Below, in pieces: positions 25,017 to 33,866 of a stretch of 64,000 bases of DNA. Positions within the stretch are counted from its first letter, which is position 1, and each line of letters starts with the position of its first letter. Source of the stretch: Arthrobacter sp. StoSoilA2 (GTDB taxonomy: Bacteria; Actinomycetota; Actinomycetes; Actinomycetales; Micrococcaceae); assembly GCF_019977195.1 (NCBI RefSeq), contig NZ_AP024643.1:4340001-4404000 (forward strand), read 5' to 3'. Both the position numbers and the translations under genes were made by a program. Below the pieces are notes generated by a model. It did no database searches, was not told the DNA's origin, and worked only from the letters and a program-made list of their open reading frames with translations.

Positions 25017-26033
25017 CTAACTGTCGGCGCCGGCTGTGCTTTGGCGGACCACGAGCTCGGGCGTGAACACGACCGCCCGGTGCTTGGTGCCGCCGCTCTC
25101 TTGTTCCTCCGCAAGCAGCTCGATCGCCGTGCGGCCAAGGGCCTCGGTGGGCTGGCGGATGGAGGACAAAGGCACGACGGCGGAAATCGCGAAGTCGATG
25201 TCGTCGTACCCGATGAGGGCGATATCCTCGGGGATTTTCACAGTGCGCAACATGGTCAACGACTGCATGACGCCCAGTGCCAGAAGATCGTTGGAGCAGA
25301 ACACGGCTTCCGGCCTTTCGGCTGGCGCCCGCTCCACCAAACCATTGCCCACTTGACGCCCGGCAAGGACGGTCTGCCCGGCGGAATCGAGGATCTCGAT
25401 CGTTGCCCCGGCTACTTCTGCGACAGCACGCTGCGCACCGGTGAGCCGGTTGGCTACCTGACGGATGGATGGGCTGCCGACAAAAGCCAGACGACGGCGG
25501 CCCGTGTCCAGCAGGTGCCGGGCCGCAAGATATCCGCCCTCTACGTCATCCACGGAGACTGAGCTGCAGCGGTCGGTGTCAGCAAGTTGGTCCACCAGGA
25601 CAGTTGGCACGCCACGTTCGCGTAGCGTATCGATCCGGTCGCCAACATCCCCAACGGGCGAAATGAGCAGGCCTTGGACCCGCTGTTCCTGGAACAGGTC
25701 CATGTAATGCGCTTCGCGGGAAGCATCCTGGCCGCTGTCCCCTACCAACACCACGCTGCCCAGAGCTGTGGCTGCGTCCTCGGCCGCTCGGGCCACGGAG
25801 GAGAAGAACGGGTTGCCCACATCCAGCACGATCAGCCCGATGGTGCGGCTCTGTCCTGCCCGCAGTTGACGGGCGGCGTCGTTGCGGACGAAACCGAGTT
25901 CGGCGATGGATTTGAGGACGCGCTCCTTGGTCCTTTGCGATACGCGGTCCGGATAATTCAGCACGTTGGAAACAGTTCCCACGGCTACTTGGGCGTGGGT
26001 GGCAACGTCTTTGATGCTCGCTGTTTGGGACAT
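25017..26033 (-). CDS. LacI-family regulator, probable rhamnose repressor
   Basis: About 338 residues: HTH SIKDVATHAQVAVGTVSNVLNYPDRVS, then PBP-like sensor with IGLIVLDVGNPFFSSVARAAEDAA, AVFCSNDLLALGVMQSL and IALIGYDDIDFA. The start is placed at MSQTAS (26033) with GGAAAG upstream; the ORF is open to 26084. It is divergent from the rhamnose catabolic operon and two half-sites of a strong inverted repeat lie between them, so it should repress that operon in the absence of rhamnose or a pathway intermediate. Confidence 0.87.
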   Translation of the reverse strand: MSQTASIKDVATHAQVAVGTVSNVLNYPDRVSQRTKERVLKSIAELGFVRNDAARQLRAGQSRTIGLIVLDVGNPFFSSVARAAEDAATALGSVVLVGDSGQDASREAHYMDLFQEQRVQGLLISPVGDVGDRIDTLRERGVPTVLVDQLADTDRCSSVSVDDVEGGYLAARHLLDTGRRRLAFVGSPSIRQVANRLTGAQRAVAEVAGATIEILDSAGQTVLAGRQVGNGLVERAPAERPEAVFCSNDLLALGVMQSLTMLRTVKIPEDIALIGYDDIDFAISAVVPLSSIRQPTEALGRTAIELLAEEQESGGTKHRAVVFTPELVVRQSTAGADS

Positions 26034-26077
26034 GCTTTCCAATCTCCGCTGGTTGTCATCGATTTGCAGGAAACGCC

Positions 26078-26134
26078 TTGACACCCCCGTTCTTGCGAGG
26101 GTAATTTGAATCGTAACAAATGAAACGATTCAAA
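26078..26134 (+). promoter_or_regulatory. rhamnose operon promoter and operator
   Basis: TTGACA (26078-26083) with a 17-18 bp spacer to TAATTT (about 26102-26107) gives the promoter. TTTGAATCGT (26105-26114) and ACGATTCAAA (26125-26134) form a perfect 10-bp inverted repeat over and downstream of the -10. TGAAACGATTCA (26121-26132) is itself a LacI-type 12-bp operator. Confidence 0.7.
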
Positions 26135-26158
26135 GACGAGTGACCTGGAGAACCGCAC

Positions 26159-26524
26159 ATGAGGGTCTGTTTCCGATCTTCCGTCCAGCCGGAGCTGATG
26201 GACGAATACAAGCGCCGGCATGCAGCCGTTTGGCCGGAAATGCTGCACGCCCTCAAGCACGCGGGATGGAACAACTACTCCCTCTTCCTGGCTTCCGACG
26301 GCCAGTTGATCGGGTACCTGGAATGCGATGACTACCAAGCCGTCCAAGCCCGCATGGCCGTAACGGACGTCAACGCCCGCTGGCAGGCCGAGATGGCCTC
26401 CTTGTTCGCGAACAGCGAGCTGCCTCCGGACCAGGGATTCGAAATCGTCGAAGAAGTTTTCAATCTTGAGGATCAGCTGGCCAAGGCCAGCACCGTCGCA
26501 ACCCAGCAGAAGGAACAAGCATGA
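26159..26524 (+). CDS. rhaM: L-rhamnose mutarotase
   Basis: It interconverts alpha- and beta-L-rhamnose. The 121-residue protein has the dimeric alpha-beta barrel family features: RVCFRSSVQPELMDEYKRRHAAVWPEM with catalytic His, HAGWNNYSLFL with the conserved Tyr, GYLECDDYQA, and the late AEMASLF. It is the first gene of the rhamnose operon and overlaps rhaI by 4 nt (ATGA). Confidence 0.92.
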   Translation: MRVCFRSSVQPELMDEYKRRHAAVWPEMLHALKHAGWNNYSLFLASDGQLIGYLECDDYQAVQARMAVTDVNARWQAEMASLFANSELPPDQGFEIVEEVFNLEDQLAKASTVATQQKEQA

Positions 26525-27702
26525 ACACCACAGAGTCGGCCGCCACAGAGTCGGCGCTTGGCCGCTTGGGAGAACTGGCCATTGAAGTGCCATCCTGGGC
26601 CTACGGAAATTCGGGCACCCGGTTCAAGGTCTTCGGCACCCCGGGAACTCCGCGCACCGTCCAGGAAAAGATCGCCGACGCCGCCAAGGTCCACGAACTC
26701 ACCGGCCTGGCACCCACTGTGGCCCTGCACATTCCTTGGGACAAGGTAGATGACTACTCTGAGCTCCGCGAGTACGCCGCGGGCTTGGGTGTTGGACTGG
26801 GCACCATCAACTCCAACACCTTCCAGGATGACGAGTACAAATTCGGTTCCCTGACTTCATCCAACGAGTCCGTGCGCCGCCGCGCGATCGACCATCACCT
26901 TGAGTGCATCCAGATCATGAACGCCACCGGATCCAAGGACCTGAAGATCTGGTTGGCCGATGGCACCAACTACCCCGGCCAGGACGATATGCGCGGCCGG
27001 CAGGACCGCCTCGCGGAAAGCCTCCAGGAGATCTACGCGGCCCTCGGCGACGAGCACCGGCTGGTCCTGGAATACAAGTTCTTTGAGCCCGCTTTCTACC
27101 ACACCGATGTTCCGGACTGGGGCACCTCCTACGCCCAGACCCTGGCCCTCGGCGAGAAGGCGTTCGTCTGCCTGGACACCGGCCACCATGCCCCGGGAAC
27201 CAACATCGAGTTCATCGTCATGCAGCTGCTGCGCCTGGGCAAGCTGGGTTCCTTCGACTTCAACTCCCGCTTCTACGCGGACGACGATCTCATTGTGGGC
27301 GCGGCTGATCCGTTCCAGCTGTTCCGCATCATGCACGAGGTCATCCGCGGTGGAGGCTTTGGGAAGGATTCCGGCGTCGCCCTGATGCTGGACCAGTGCC
27401 ACAACCTGGAAGAGAAGATTCCGGGCCAGATCCGCTCGGTGCTGAACGTGCAGGAAATGACTGCCCGGGCCCTGCTCGTGGACACCGCAGCCTTGGCTGA
27501 AGCGCAGCGTGCCGGGGATGTCCTGGCCGCCAACGGCATTTTCAATGATGCCTTTTACACCGACGTCCGACCGGTCCTGGCCGAGTGGCGTGAATCCCGC
27601 GGCCTGCCCGCCGACCCGATCGCTGCCTACAAGGCCAGCGGCTACCAAAAGAAGATCAACGAGGACCGCGCAGGCGGCCAGCAAGCCGGATGGGGCGCAT
27701 AA
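26521..27702 (+). CDS. rhaI: L-rhamnose isomerase (RhaI, Pseudomonas stutzeri type)
   Basis: It converts L-rhamnose to L-rhamnulose. The 393-residue TIM barrel is of the RhaI type rather than E. coli RhaA: EVPSWAYGNSGTRFKVF at the start, TVALHIPWDKVDDY, KIWLADGTNYPGQDD, HRLVLEYKFFEPAFYHTDVPDWG with the metal Glu and His, FVCLDTGHHAPGTNIE with Asp and His ligands, and SFDFNSRFYADDDL. It sits between the mutarotase and the aldolase fusion, as expected for the pathway. Confidence 0.93.
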   Translation: MNTTESAATESALGRLGELAIEVPSWAYGNSGTRFKVFGTPGTPRTVQEKIADAAKVHELTGLAPTVALHIPWDKVDDYSELREYAAGLGVGLGTINSNTFQDDEYKFGSLTSSNESVRRRAIDHHLECIQIMNATGSKDLKIWLADGTNYPGQDDMRGRQDRLAESLQEIYAALGDEHRLVLEYKFFEPAFYHTDVPDWGTSYAQTLALGEKAFVCLDTGHHAPGTNIEFIVMQLLRLGKLGSFDFNSRFYADDDLIVGAADPFQLFRIMHEVIRGGGFGKDSGVALMLDQCHNLEEKIPGQIRSVLNVQEMTARALLVDTAALAEAQRAGDVLAANGIFNDAFYTDVRPVLAEWRESRGLPADPIAAYKASGYQKKINEDRAGGQQAGWGA

Positions 27703-27706
27703 GAGC

Positions 27707-29746
27707 ATGACCACGAACAAGACTGTTGAAGACCTGATTTCCCGTTCCAACCGCCTCGGCACGGACAAGCGGAACACCAACTTCGCTGGCGGCAACACCT
27801 CCGCCAAGGGGACCGAGAAGGACCCTGTTACTGGCCAGGACGTCGAGCTCCTGTGGGTCAAGGGCTCCGGCGGCGACCTCGGCACGCTGAAGGCCGGGAA
27901 CCTCGCTGTACTCCGCCTGGACCGGCTGCAGGCACTCAAGGATGTTTACCCCGGCGTCGAGCGTGAAGACGAAATGGTGGCCGCGTTCGATTACTGCCTG
28001 CACGGCAAGGGCGGCGCTGCACCATCGATCGATACCGCCATGCACGGCCTGGTGGATGCCGCACACGTGGACCACCTCCACCCCGACTCGGGCATCGCAA
28101 TCGCTACCGCCGTGGATGGCGAAGCACTGACCTCCAAGGTCTTCGGCGACAAGGTGGTGTGGGTTCCGTGGCGTCGTCCCGGATTCCAGCTTGGCTTGGA
28201 CATCGCCGCGATCAAGGAAGCCAACCCGCAGGCCATCGGCACCATCCTTGGCGGCCATGGCATCACTGCCTGGGGCGCCACCAGCGAAGAGGCCGAGGCC
28301 AACTCGCTGTGGATCATCGACCAGGCAGAGAAGTTCATCGCGGAGAACGGCAAGGCCGAGCCCTTCGGTGCCAAGCTCCCGGGCTACGGCGCCCTCCCGG
28401 AAGCTGAGCGCAAAGCCAAGGCAGCCGCCCTCGCACCCGTGATCCGCGGCCTGGCCTCCACGGACAAACCGCAGCTGGGGCACTTCAGCGATGACGCCGT
28501 CGTTCTTGAATTCCTCGAGTCCGCCGAGCACCCGCGCCTCGGCGCGCTGGGCACCTCCTGCCCGGACCACTTCCTGCGCACCAAGGTCAAGCCCCTGGTC
28601 CTGGACCTGCCTGCCGATGCCCCTCTGGAACAAGCCGTGGACCGCCTCAAGGAGTTGCACGCGGACTACCGCGAGGATTACCAGGCGTACTACGACCGGC
28701 ACGCCGACGCCGATTCACCAGCTTTGCGCGGCGCCGATCCGGCGATCGTGCTGGTCCCGGGCGTGGGCATGTTCTCCTTTGGCAAGGATAAGCAAACCGC
28801 CCGCGTGGCCGGCGAGTTCTATATCAACGCCATCAATGTGATGCGCGGCGCTGAGGCCATCTCCACGTATGCCCCGATCGAGGAATCCGAGAAGTTCCGC
28901 ATCGAGTACTGGGCCTTGGAAGAAGCCAAGCTCGCCCGCATGCCCAAGCCCAAGTCCCACGCCACCCGCATCGCGCTGGTGACCGGTGCGGCGTCGGGCA
29001 TCGGCAAGGCGATCGCCACCCGTTTGGCGTCCGACGGCGCGTGCGTCGTGATTGCCGACCTGAACCTTGAGAACGCGCAGAAGGTCGCCGAAGAACTGGG
29101 CGGCTCAGACGTCGCGATCGGCGTCCAGGCTGACGTGACCGACGAAGCCCAGATCGCAGCCGCAATCCAGGAAGCCGTGCTCGCGTTCGGCGGCCTGGAC
29201 CTGGTGGTCAACAACGCCGGCCTGTCCATCTCCAAGCCGTTGCTGGAAACCACGGAGAAGGACTGGGACCTGCAGCACAACGTCATGGCCAAGGGCTCGT
29301 TCCTGGTGTCCAAAGCCGCGGCCAAGGTCATGATCGAGCAGGGCATGGGCGGGGATATCATCTACATCTCCTCGAAGAACTCGGTGTTCGCCGGCCCGAA
29401 CAACATCGCCTACTCCGCCACGAAGGCAGACCAAGCACACCAGGTCCGCCTGCTCGCGGCTGAACTCGGCGAGTTCGGCGTGCGCGTCAACGGCATCAAC
29501 CCCGACGGCGTGGTCCGCGGCTCCGGCATTTTCGCTGGCGGCTGGGGCGCCAAGCGTGCAGCGGTATATGGCGTGGACGAGCAGGAACTGGGCAAGTACT
29601 ACGCCCAGCGCACGCTCCTCAAGCGCGAAGTCCTCCCGGAACACGTTGCCAACGCAGTCTCCGTGCTCACCAGCAACGAACTGTCCCACACCACCGGCCT
29701 GCACATCCCCGTGGACGCGGGCGTTGCTGCTGCCTTCCTGCGCTAG
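27707..29746 (+). CDS. bifunctional rhamnulose-1-phosphate aldolase / short-chain alcohol dehydrogenase
   Basis: A 679-residue fusion. The N-terminal class II aldolase domain (about 1-410) has NTSAKG, HVDHLHPDS near 120-128 and the third His in GGHGITAW. The C-terminal SDR domain (about 420-679) has VTGAASGIGKAIA, NNAGLS and YISSKNSVFAGPNNIAYSATKA with catalytic Ser, Tyr and Lys. The fusion should cleave rhamnulose 1-phosphate to dihydroxyacetone phosphate and L-lactaldehyde, then oxidise the latter to lactate. The start at 27707 lies 4 bp after rhaI; the in-frame ORF from 27509 overlaps rhaI and is rejected. Confidence 0.93.
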   Translation: MTTNKTVEDLISRSNRLGTDKRNTNFAGGNTSAKGTEKDPVTGQDVELLWVKGSGGDLGTLKAGNLAVLRLDRLQALKDVYPGVEREDEMVAAFDYCLHGKGGAAPSIDTAMHGLVDAAHVDHLHPDSGIAIATAVDGEALTSKVFGDKVVWVPWRRPGFQLGLDIAAIKEANPQAIGTILGGHGITAWGATSEEAEANSLWIIDQAEKFIAENGKAEPFGAKLPGYGALPEAERKAKAAALAPVIRGLASTDKPQLGHFSDDAVVLEFLESAEHPRLGALGTSCPDHFLRTKVKPLVLDLPADAPLEQAVDRLKELHADYREDYQAYYDRHADADSPALRGADPAIVLVPGVGMFSFGKDKQTARVAGEFYINAINVMRGAEAISTYAPIEESEKFRIEYWALEEAKLARMPKPKSHATRIALVTGAASGIGKAIATRLASDGACVVIADLNLENAQKVAEELGGSDVAIGVQADVTDEAQIAAAIQEAVLAFGGLDLVVNNAGLSISKPLLETTEKDWDLQHNVMAKGSFLVSKAAAKVMIEQGMGGDIIYISSKNSVFAGPNNIAYSATKADQAHQVRLLAAELGEFGVRVNGINPDGVVRGSGIFAGGWGAKRAAVYGVDEQELGKYYAQRTLLKREVLPEHVANAVSVLTSNELSHTTGLHIPVDAGVAAAFLR

Positions 29747-29753
29747 GGCTGTC

Positions 29754-31250
29754 ATGAGCAACAGTTCAACCGCAGACACCGCCCCGGCACGCGCCGGGGC
29801 GGTGTCCTCGCACCACGCAAGGCACGTTTTCGCCGCCATCGACATTGGCGCCTCCTCCGGTCGTGTCATGCTGGGCCGCGTCTCGCCCACTTCGGGTGTG
29901 GCCCTCGAGACCATCCACCGCTTCCCCAACGGAGTTGTAGAGCTCGACGGCGGCCTCCACTGGGACTTCGACGCCCTGTTCGCTGAGGTGCTCAAGGGGC
30001 TGGCCGCGGCCGCTGCGGTGGCGCAGGAAAACGGCGAGCGCATCGCGAGCATCGGCATCGACACGTGGGCCGTCGATTACGGCCTGGTGAACGAGGCCGG
30101 GGAACTCGTCTCTGTGCCTTACAGCTATCGAGACGAACGCAGCCGCGGCACCGTGCAACGAGTGCATTCTGTCATTGACCCTGCCAGGCTCTACGCCACC
30201 ACGGGCTTGCAGTACCTGCAGTTCAACACGCTGTACCAGCTGGCGGCGGAACCAAAGCTGGACGGGCTGCAGGCACTGCTCATTCCGGACTTGATCGCCT
30301 TCCTGCTCACGGGAGAGCGTCGCACCGAGGCCACCAATGCTTCCACCACAGGCCTCTTTGACGCTGTTGCGGGAGAGTGGGCCACAGAGTTCCTGGACGC
30401 ACTGGGCCTGCCCGGAGACATATTCCCTCCGCTCATCCAGCCCGGCGAAACAGTGGGCACGCTGCTGCCGGCGATCCTGGAACGGACCGGACTGCCCGCG
30501 GACACCACTGTGGTTGCCGTGGGTTCGCACGATACCGCTTCGGCCGTCGCGGCTGTCCCGGCCCAAGCAGAGAACTTTGCTTACATCTCCTCCGGAACCT
30601 GGTCCCTGGTGGGCGTGGAGCTGGACGCTCCCGTGCTCAGCGAGGCAAGCCGCAAGGCCAACTTCACCAACGAACGCGGCGTGGACGGCACTATCCGGTA
30701 TCTGCGGAATGTCGGCGGGCTCTGGCTGCTCAGCGAGTGCCAACGCTCGTGGGCGGCCCAAGGTTTCAGCCAATCGCTGACTTCGTTGCTCGACGCCGCG
30801 GCAGCACTCCCCGCCGGCGGCCCGCAGATCAACGCCGACGATCCCGTCTTCACAGCTCCGGACAACATGCCGGATCGTATCCGCTCAGCCGTGCGTAACA
30901 CCGGTGCGCTGCTCCCGGACCGGCCCGCCGCCGTCGTGCGTTGCATCATGGACAGCCTCGCGGCGGGTTATGCCCGTACGCTCGCGGACGCTGAACGGCT
31001 CGCGGGCCGGGGCGTGGACGTGGTGCACATTGTGGGCGGTGGTTCGCAGAACCGTCTTTTGTGCCAGCTCACGGCAGACGCGACAGGCAAACCCGTAGTC
31101 GCCGGCCCCGTTGAGGCGACTGCACTGGGCAACGTCCTGGTCCAGGCCCGCGCGGCGGGCGTCGTGACCGGTGGGCTGGCGGAAATACGGGCCCTCGTTG
31201 CTGCCGGCACCCAGTTGGAGCGGTACGAACCGGCAGGGGCGCTGGTGTAA
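29754..31250 (+). CDS. rhaB: rhamnulokinase
   Basis: It phosphorylates L-rhamnulose. The FGGY kinase core starts at HVFAAIDIGASSGRVMLG, with SIGIDTWAVDYGLV, VGSHDTASAVAAVP (catalytic Asp), ISSGTWSLVGVELD and IVGGGSQNRLLCQLTADA. The annotated start gives an unusual 23-residue Ala/Ser/Thr-rich N-terminal extension, part of which is encoded by a 14-bp hairpin (29775-29806). A GTG at 29802 inside the right arm is an alternative start that would leave the extension untranslated. It is the last gene of the rhamnose operon and ends 7 bp before the convergent FG-GAP gene, with no terminator hairpin. Confidence 0.93.
   Translation: MSNSSTADTAPARAGAVSSHHARHVFAAIDIGASSGRVMLGRVSPTSGVALETIHRFPNGVVELDGGLHWDFDALFAEVLKGLAAAAAVAQENGERIASIGIDTWAVDYGLVNEAGELVSVPYSYRDERSRGTVQRVHSVIDPARLYATTGLQYLQFNTLYQLAAEPKLDGLQALLIPDLIAFLLTGERRTEATNASTTGLFDAVAGEWATEFLDALGLPGDIFPPLIQPGETVGTLLPAILERTGLPADTTVVAVGSHDTASAVAAVPAQAENFAYISSGTWSLVGVELDAPVLSEASRKANFTNERGVDGTIRYLRNVGGLWLLSECQRSWAAQGFSQSLTSLLDAAAALPAGGPQINADDPVFTAPDNMPDRIRSAVRNTGALLPDRPAAVVRCIMDSLAAGYARTLADAERLAGRGVDVVHIVGGGSQNRLLCQLTADATGKPVVAGPVEATALGNVLVQARAAGVVTGGLAEIRALVAAGTQLERYEPAGALV
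29775..29806 (+). other. perfect hairpin inside the 5' end of rhaB
   Basis: GACACCGCCCCGGC (29775-29788) pairs perfectly with 29793-29806 around an ACGC loop, a very stable 14-bp GC stem starting 21 bases after the start codon. It encodes part of the non-conserved N-terminal extension. Confidence 0.7.
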
Positions 31251-31257
31251 CGAACGG

Positions 31258-33219
31258 TCAAGCGATGACCGTCATGACGTTCCAGCCAACCCCCACCAGC
31301 ACTCGGGCCATGTATCCGCCCGATGGCCTCCCGGGATACAGCCAGAGGTTTCCGGTGCCGTCGCGGGCCAGGAGGTCTGGCTGGTCGTCGCTGTCGAAGT
31401 CCCCTGGGGTCACCATGGCGGTCATCCCGTTCCACTCGATCCCCACCAGCATCCTGCTGCGCCATTCCCCGGCTGTGGTCCGTTGGTAAAGCCAAAGGGT
31501 GCCTGCGCGATCCCGGGCGAGGATGTCATTGCCGGCTTCATTGGTATTGCCCGGACCGAGGATCGCCGTCATCTCGTTCCACCCCGTGCCGATCCTGGTA
31601 CGGGGCAGCCAGCCGCCGGTGCCGTCGCCGGGATAAAGCCACAGATCACCGGCACCGTCACGGGCGACTATGTCCGTCTTGCCATCGAAGTTGAAATCTC
31701 CGGGGGTGACGACGGTGGTTATCGAGTTCCAGCCCGTACCCACCTTGGACCGGGGCAGCCAGTCCGAGGCCCCGTTTCCGGGGTATAGCCAGAGGTCGCC
31801 GACACCGTCGCGCGCCAGGATGTCCGGCCGGTGGTCGCCGTTGAAGTCCCCCGGGGTGGCAATGAGGTTCATGACGTTCCAGCCAGAGCCCACCTGCTTG
31901 CGTGGGAGCCAGCCTGCGTTGGCGTTGCCAGGGTAGAGCCACAACGCACCGTTCCCGTCCCTGGCCAGGACGTCCGTGGCGCCGTCCGAGTTGTAGTCCT
32001 TGCGGATATGTTCAATGACCGGGGCGCGGAGAACTAAGATCCTGTTTCCGTCGATGAACGTCCCGTAGCCTTTGCTTCCGCCCGGCTCGAGGGTGAAATT
32101 CTCGGGATTCTCACCCATGAACTCCGTTCCCAGGAATTTCTGCGAAGGCAAGGCCCTGACCACGGCAAAGGTTCCCACTATGTAGAGCCGGGTGCCATCC
32201 GTACTGACCCGCGCTACGGGCTTGTCCCGCCCTGCGTACCCGTTCTCGAGTGCCGTGGAGGTGTTGTTCACGAGGTCCAGCGTGACCACGAAATAGGCAC
32301 CGGCTTCGAAGCGGCCGTTGACGTATCTGCCGGGTTCCTGGTCCACCGCGTAACCGGTTTTGCCGTCGGGAGTCAGTGCGGGAAGGGACGGCTCACTCGT
32401 CGTTCTAATGGTCCCGATCAACGCGTCGGTAGCAACGGACACCACGGAAAGACCGCTTTCCTGGGTACTGCTGAAGGTGAAGTAGACCCGGGATCCATCC
32501 ACCGACAAGGCTCCGCCGTAAACCCCCACGGGGACAGGGACAGTTTTGCTGACCGTGTTCGTTGCAGCGTTGATGACGGTGACGGTGTCATCAAACAAGT
32601 TCGGGACATAGACTTTCGCGCCACCGGCTACGAAGACTGGCCTGCCGGGGCCCGACCCTACCGGCAACACCGTTTTGATTTTCCTGGCAGCGACGTCAAT
32701 GACAACCACGGAGCCGGCCGCTATGGATTCGTCCGACACGTACACGGTGGCGCCGTCCGGCGAAACAGCCAGTTTCCCGGCCTTTTCCATGGATACCGCA
32801 CCAGTGACCCGCATCGAAGCCACGTCAATGATCGTCACGTTCGGAATACCGATGCCGGCAGCTACGAAAGCGGTCGTTTCGTCCCGTGAGAGGACCATGT
32901 CACCTGCGCCGGGAACGTCCACACTCGCAACGACGGTGTCGCTGGCAACGTCGATCGCGTGGAACTTATCGCCGCCCGCCGCGAAGGCACGCGAACCGTC
33001 ACGGTTGAACGCAATGGAACGGGCAGGCACGGCAATGCTGGACGGCGGCTCGAGGGTCGCCGTCGGAACGGCGTTGCCTGGGGCCAGGGCTTGCGGGAAG
33101 ACCGTGGGCGCCGCGTTGGCTGCGGGTATGAGTCCTGTCACCATCACAAATGCCATGACCACGGCGGCTACGCCCACACGGACGTTCGGCGCGCGGAAAA
33201 TCCCTTTACTTGAACCCAT
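31258..33219 (-). CDS. secreted YVTN/beta-propeller protein with C-terminal FG-GAP-like repeats
   Basis: A 653-residue exported protein. The start at 33219 has GGGGGG upstream and gives MGSSKGIFRAPNVRVGVAAV, a signal peptide ending near ANAAP. Residues about 45-385 look like a YncE-type seven-bladed beta propeller (IAFNRDGSRAFAAGG, KLAVSPDGATVYVSDES, VIDVAARKIKTVLPVG, VINAATNTVSKTV). The C-terminus holds five repeats of DILARDG.G.LWLYPG....WLPR..VG.GWN.MT, with Ca-binding-like DFNGDHRPD and DFDSDDQPD loops. The domain architecture suggests surface or wall association; no enzyme motif is visible. Confidence 0.8.
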   Translation of the reverse strand: MGSSKGIFRAPNVRVGVAAVVMAFVMVTGLIPAANAAPTVFPQALAPGNAVPTATLEPPSSIAVPARSIAFNRDGSRAFAAGGDKFHAIDVASDTVVASVDVPGAGDMVLSRDETTAFVAAGIGIPNVTIIDVASMRVTGAVSMEKAGKLAVSPDGATVYVSDESIAAGSVVVIDVAARKIKTVLPVGSGPGRPVFVAGGAKVYVPNLFDDTVTVINAATNTVSKTVPVPVGVYGGALSVDGSRVYFTFSSTQESGLSVVSVATDALIGTIRTTSEPSLPALTPDGKTGYAVDQEPGRYVNGRFEAGAYFVVTLDLVNNTSTALENGYAGRDKPVARVSTDGTRLYIVGTFAVVRALPSQKFLGTEFMGENPENFTLEPGGSKGYGTFIDGNRILVLRAPVIEHIRKDYNSDGATDVLARDGNGALWLYPGNANAGWLPRKQVGSGWNVMNLIATPGDFNGDHRPDILARDGVGDLWLYPGNGASDWLPRSKVGTGWNSITTVVTPGDFNFDGKTDIVARDGAGDLWLYPGDGTGGWLPRTRIGTGWNEMTAILGPGNTNEAGNDILARDRAGTLWLYQRTTAGEWRSRMLVGIEWNGMTAMVTPGDFDSDDQPDLLARDGTGNLWLYPGRPSGGYMARVLVGVGWNVMTVIA

Positions 33220-33344
33220 GAATCCCCCCGGCTTCCGGCGTCGCGGATCTGAGCATCCGACGCCGATCGTCAAACAGTATCGATGGGCGGCGCCAAAAAC
33301 CAGAGGCGTCTGGTACGTCACAGCGCCGGATGAGGGTGCCACGC

Positions 33345-33350
33345 TAAACT
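33345..33350 (+). promoter_or_regulatory. possible -10 box giving a leaderless panD mRNA
   Basis: TAAACT lies 9 bp before the panD ATG at 33360, so transcription would start at or next to the start codon. No ribosome binding site is visible upstream of that ATG, which fits leaderless translation, common in Actinobacteria. Confidence 0.45.
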
Positions 33351-33359
33351 GATCGCATT

Positions 33360-33794
33360 ATGATCCGCACAATGTTCAAGTCCAAGATCCACCGCGCAAC
33401 GGTGACCCATGCCGATCTTCACTACGTCGGTTCGGTCACTGTCGACCTTGACCTCCTGGACGCGGCTGACATCCTTCCGGGCGAACTCGTCTCGATCGTT
33501 GACGTGACCAATGGCGCCCGGCTGGAGACCTACACCATCGCCGGCGAGCGCGGTTCCGGCGTCATCGGGATCAACGGAGCGGCTGCCCACCAAGTCCATG
33601 TGGGCGACCTCGTCATCCTCATCACGTATGCCGAGATGACGACGGAAGAAGCCCGCGCTTACGAGCCCAGGGTTGTCCATGTCGGCAAGGACAACAAGAT
33701 CCTGCAGCTCGGCAACGACCCCGCGGAGGGCCACACCCCCGGGCTCATGCGCCCGCCCCACGCGCTGAGCAACGCGGCCCACCTCAGCAACTGA
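33360..33794 (+). CDS. panD: aspartate 1-decarboxylase
   Basis: It makes beta-alanine for pantothenate and CoA. The 144-residue pro-enzyme has MFKSKIHRATVTHADLHYVGS with the self-cleavage Gly-Ser site at 24-25, where Ser25 becomes the pyruvoyl group, followed by TVDLDLLDAADILPGE, GERGSGVIGINGAAA and GDLVILITYA. The C-terminal tail is about 20 residues longer than the E. coli enzyme. It is monocistronic, divergent from the FG-GAP gene and bounded downstream by a palindromic repeat. Confidence 0.96.
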   Translation: MIRTMFKSKIHRATVTHADLHYVGSVTVDLDLLDAADILPGELVSIVDVTNGARLETYTIAGERGSGVIGINGAAAHQVHVGDLVILITYAEMTTEEARAYEPRVVHVGKDNKILQLGNDPAEGHTPGLMRPPHALSNAAHLSN

Positions 33795-33810
33795 ACCGCC
33801 AAAGCTAAAG

Positions 33811-33851
33811 GCCCGACGTCGGCACTCAAGAAGTGAGTGCCGACGTCGGGC
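33811..33851. repeat. palindromic repeat family 2, copy 1; bidirectional terminator
   Basis: GCCCGACGTCGGCACTCA (33811-33828) pairs perfectly with 33834-33851, an 18-bp stem with a 5-nt loop, between the convergent panD and amine oxidase genes. The CGACGTCG-GCACTCA core recurs at 38675. Confidence 0.8.
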
Positions 33852-33866
33852 GCGTTTCGGGTCGGT

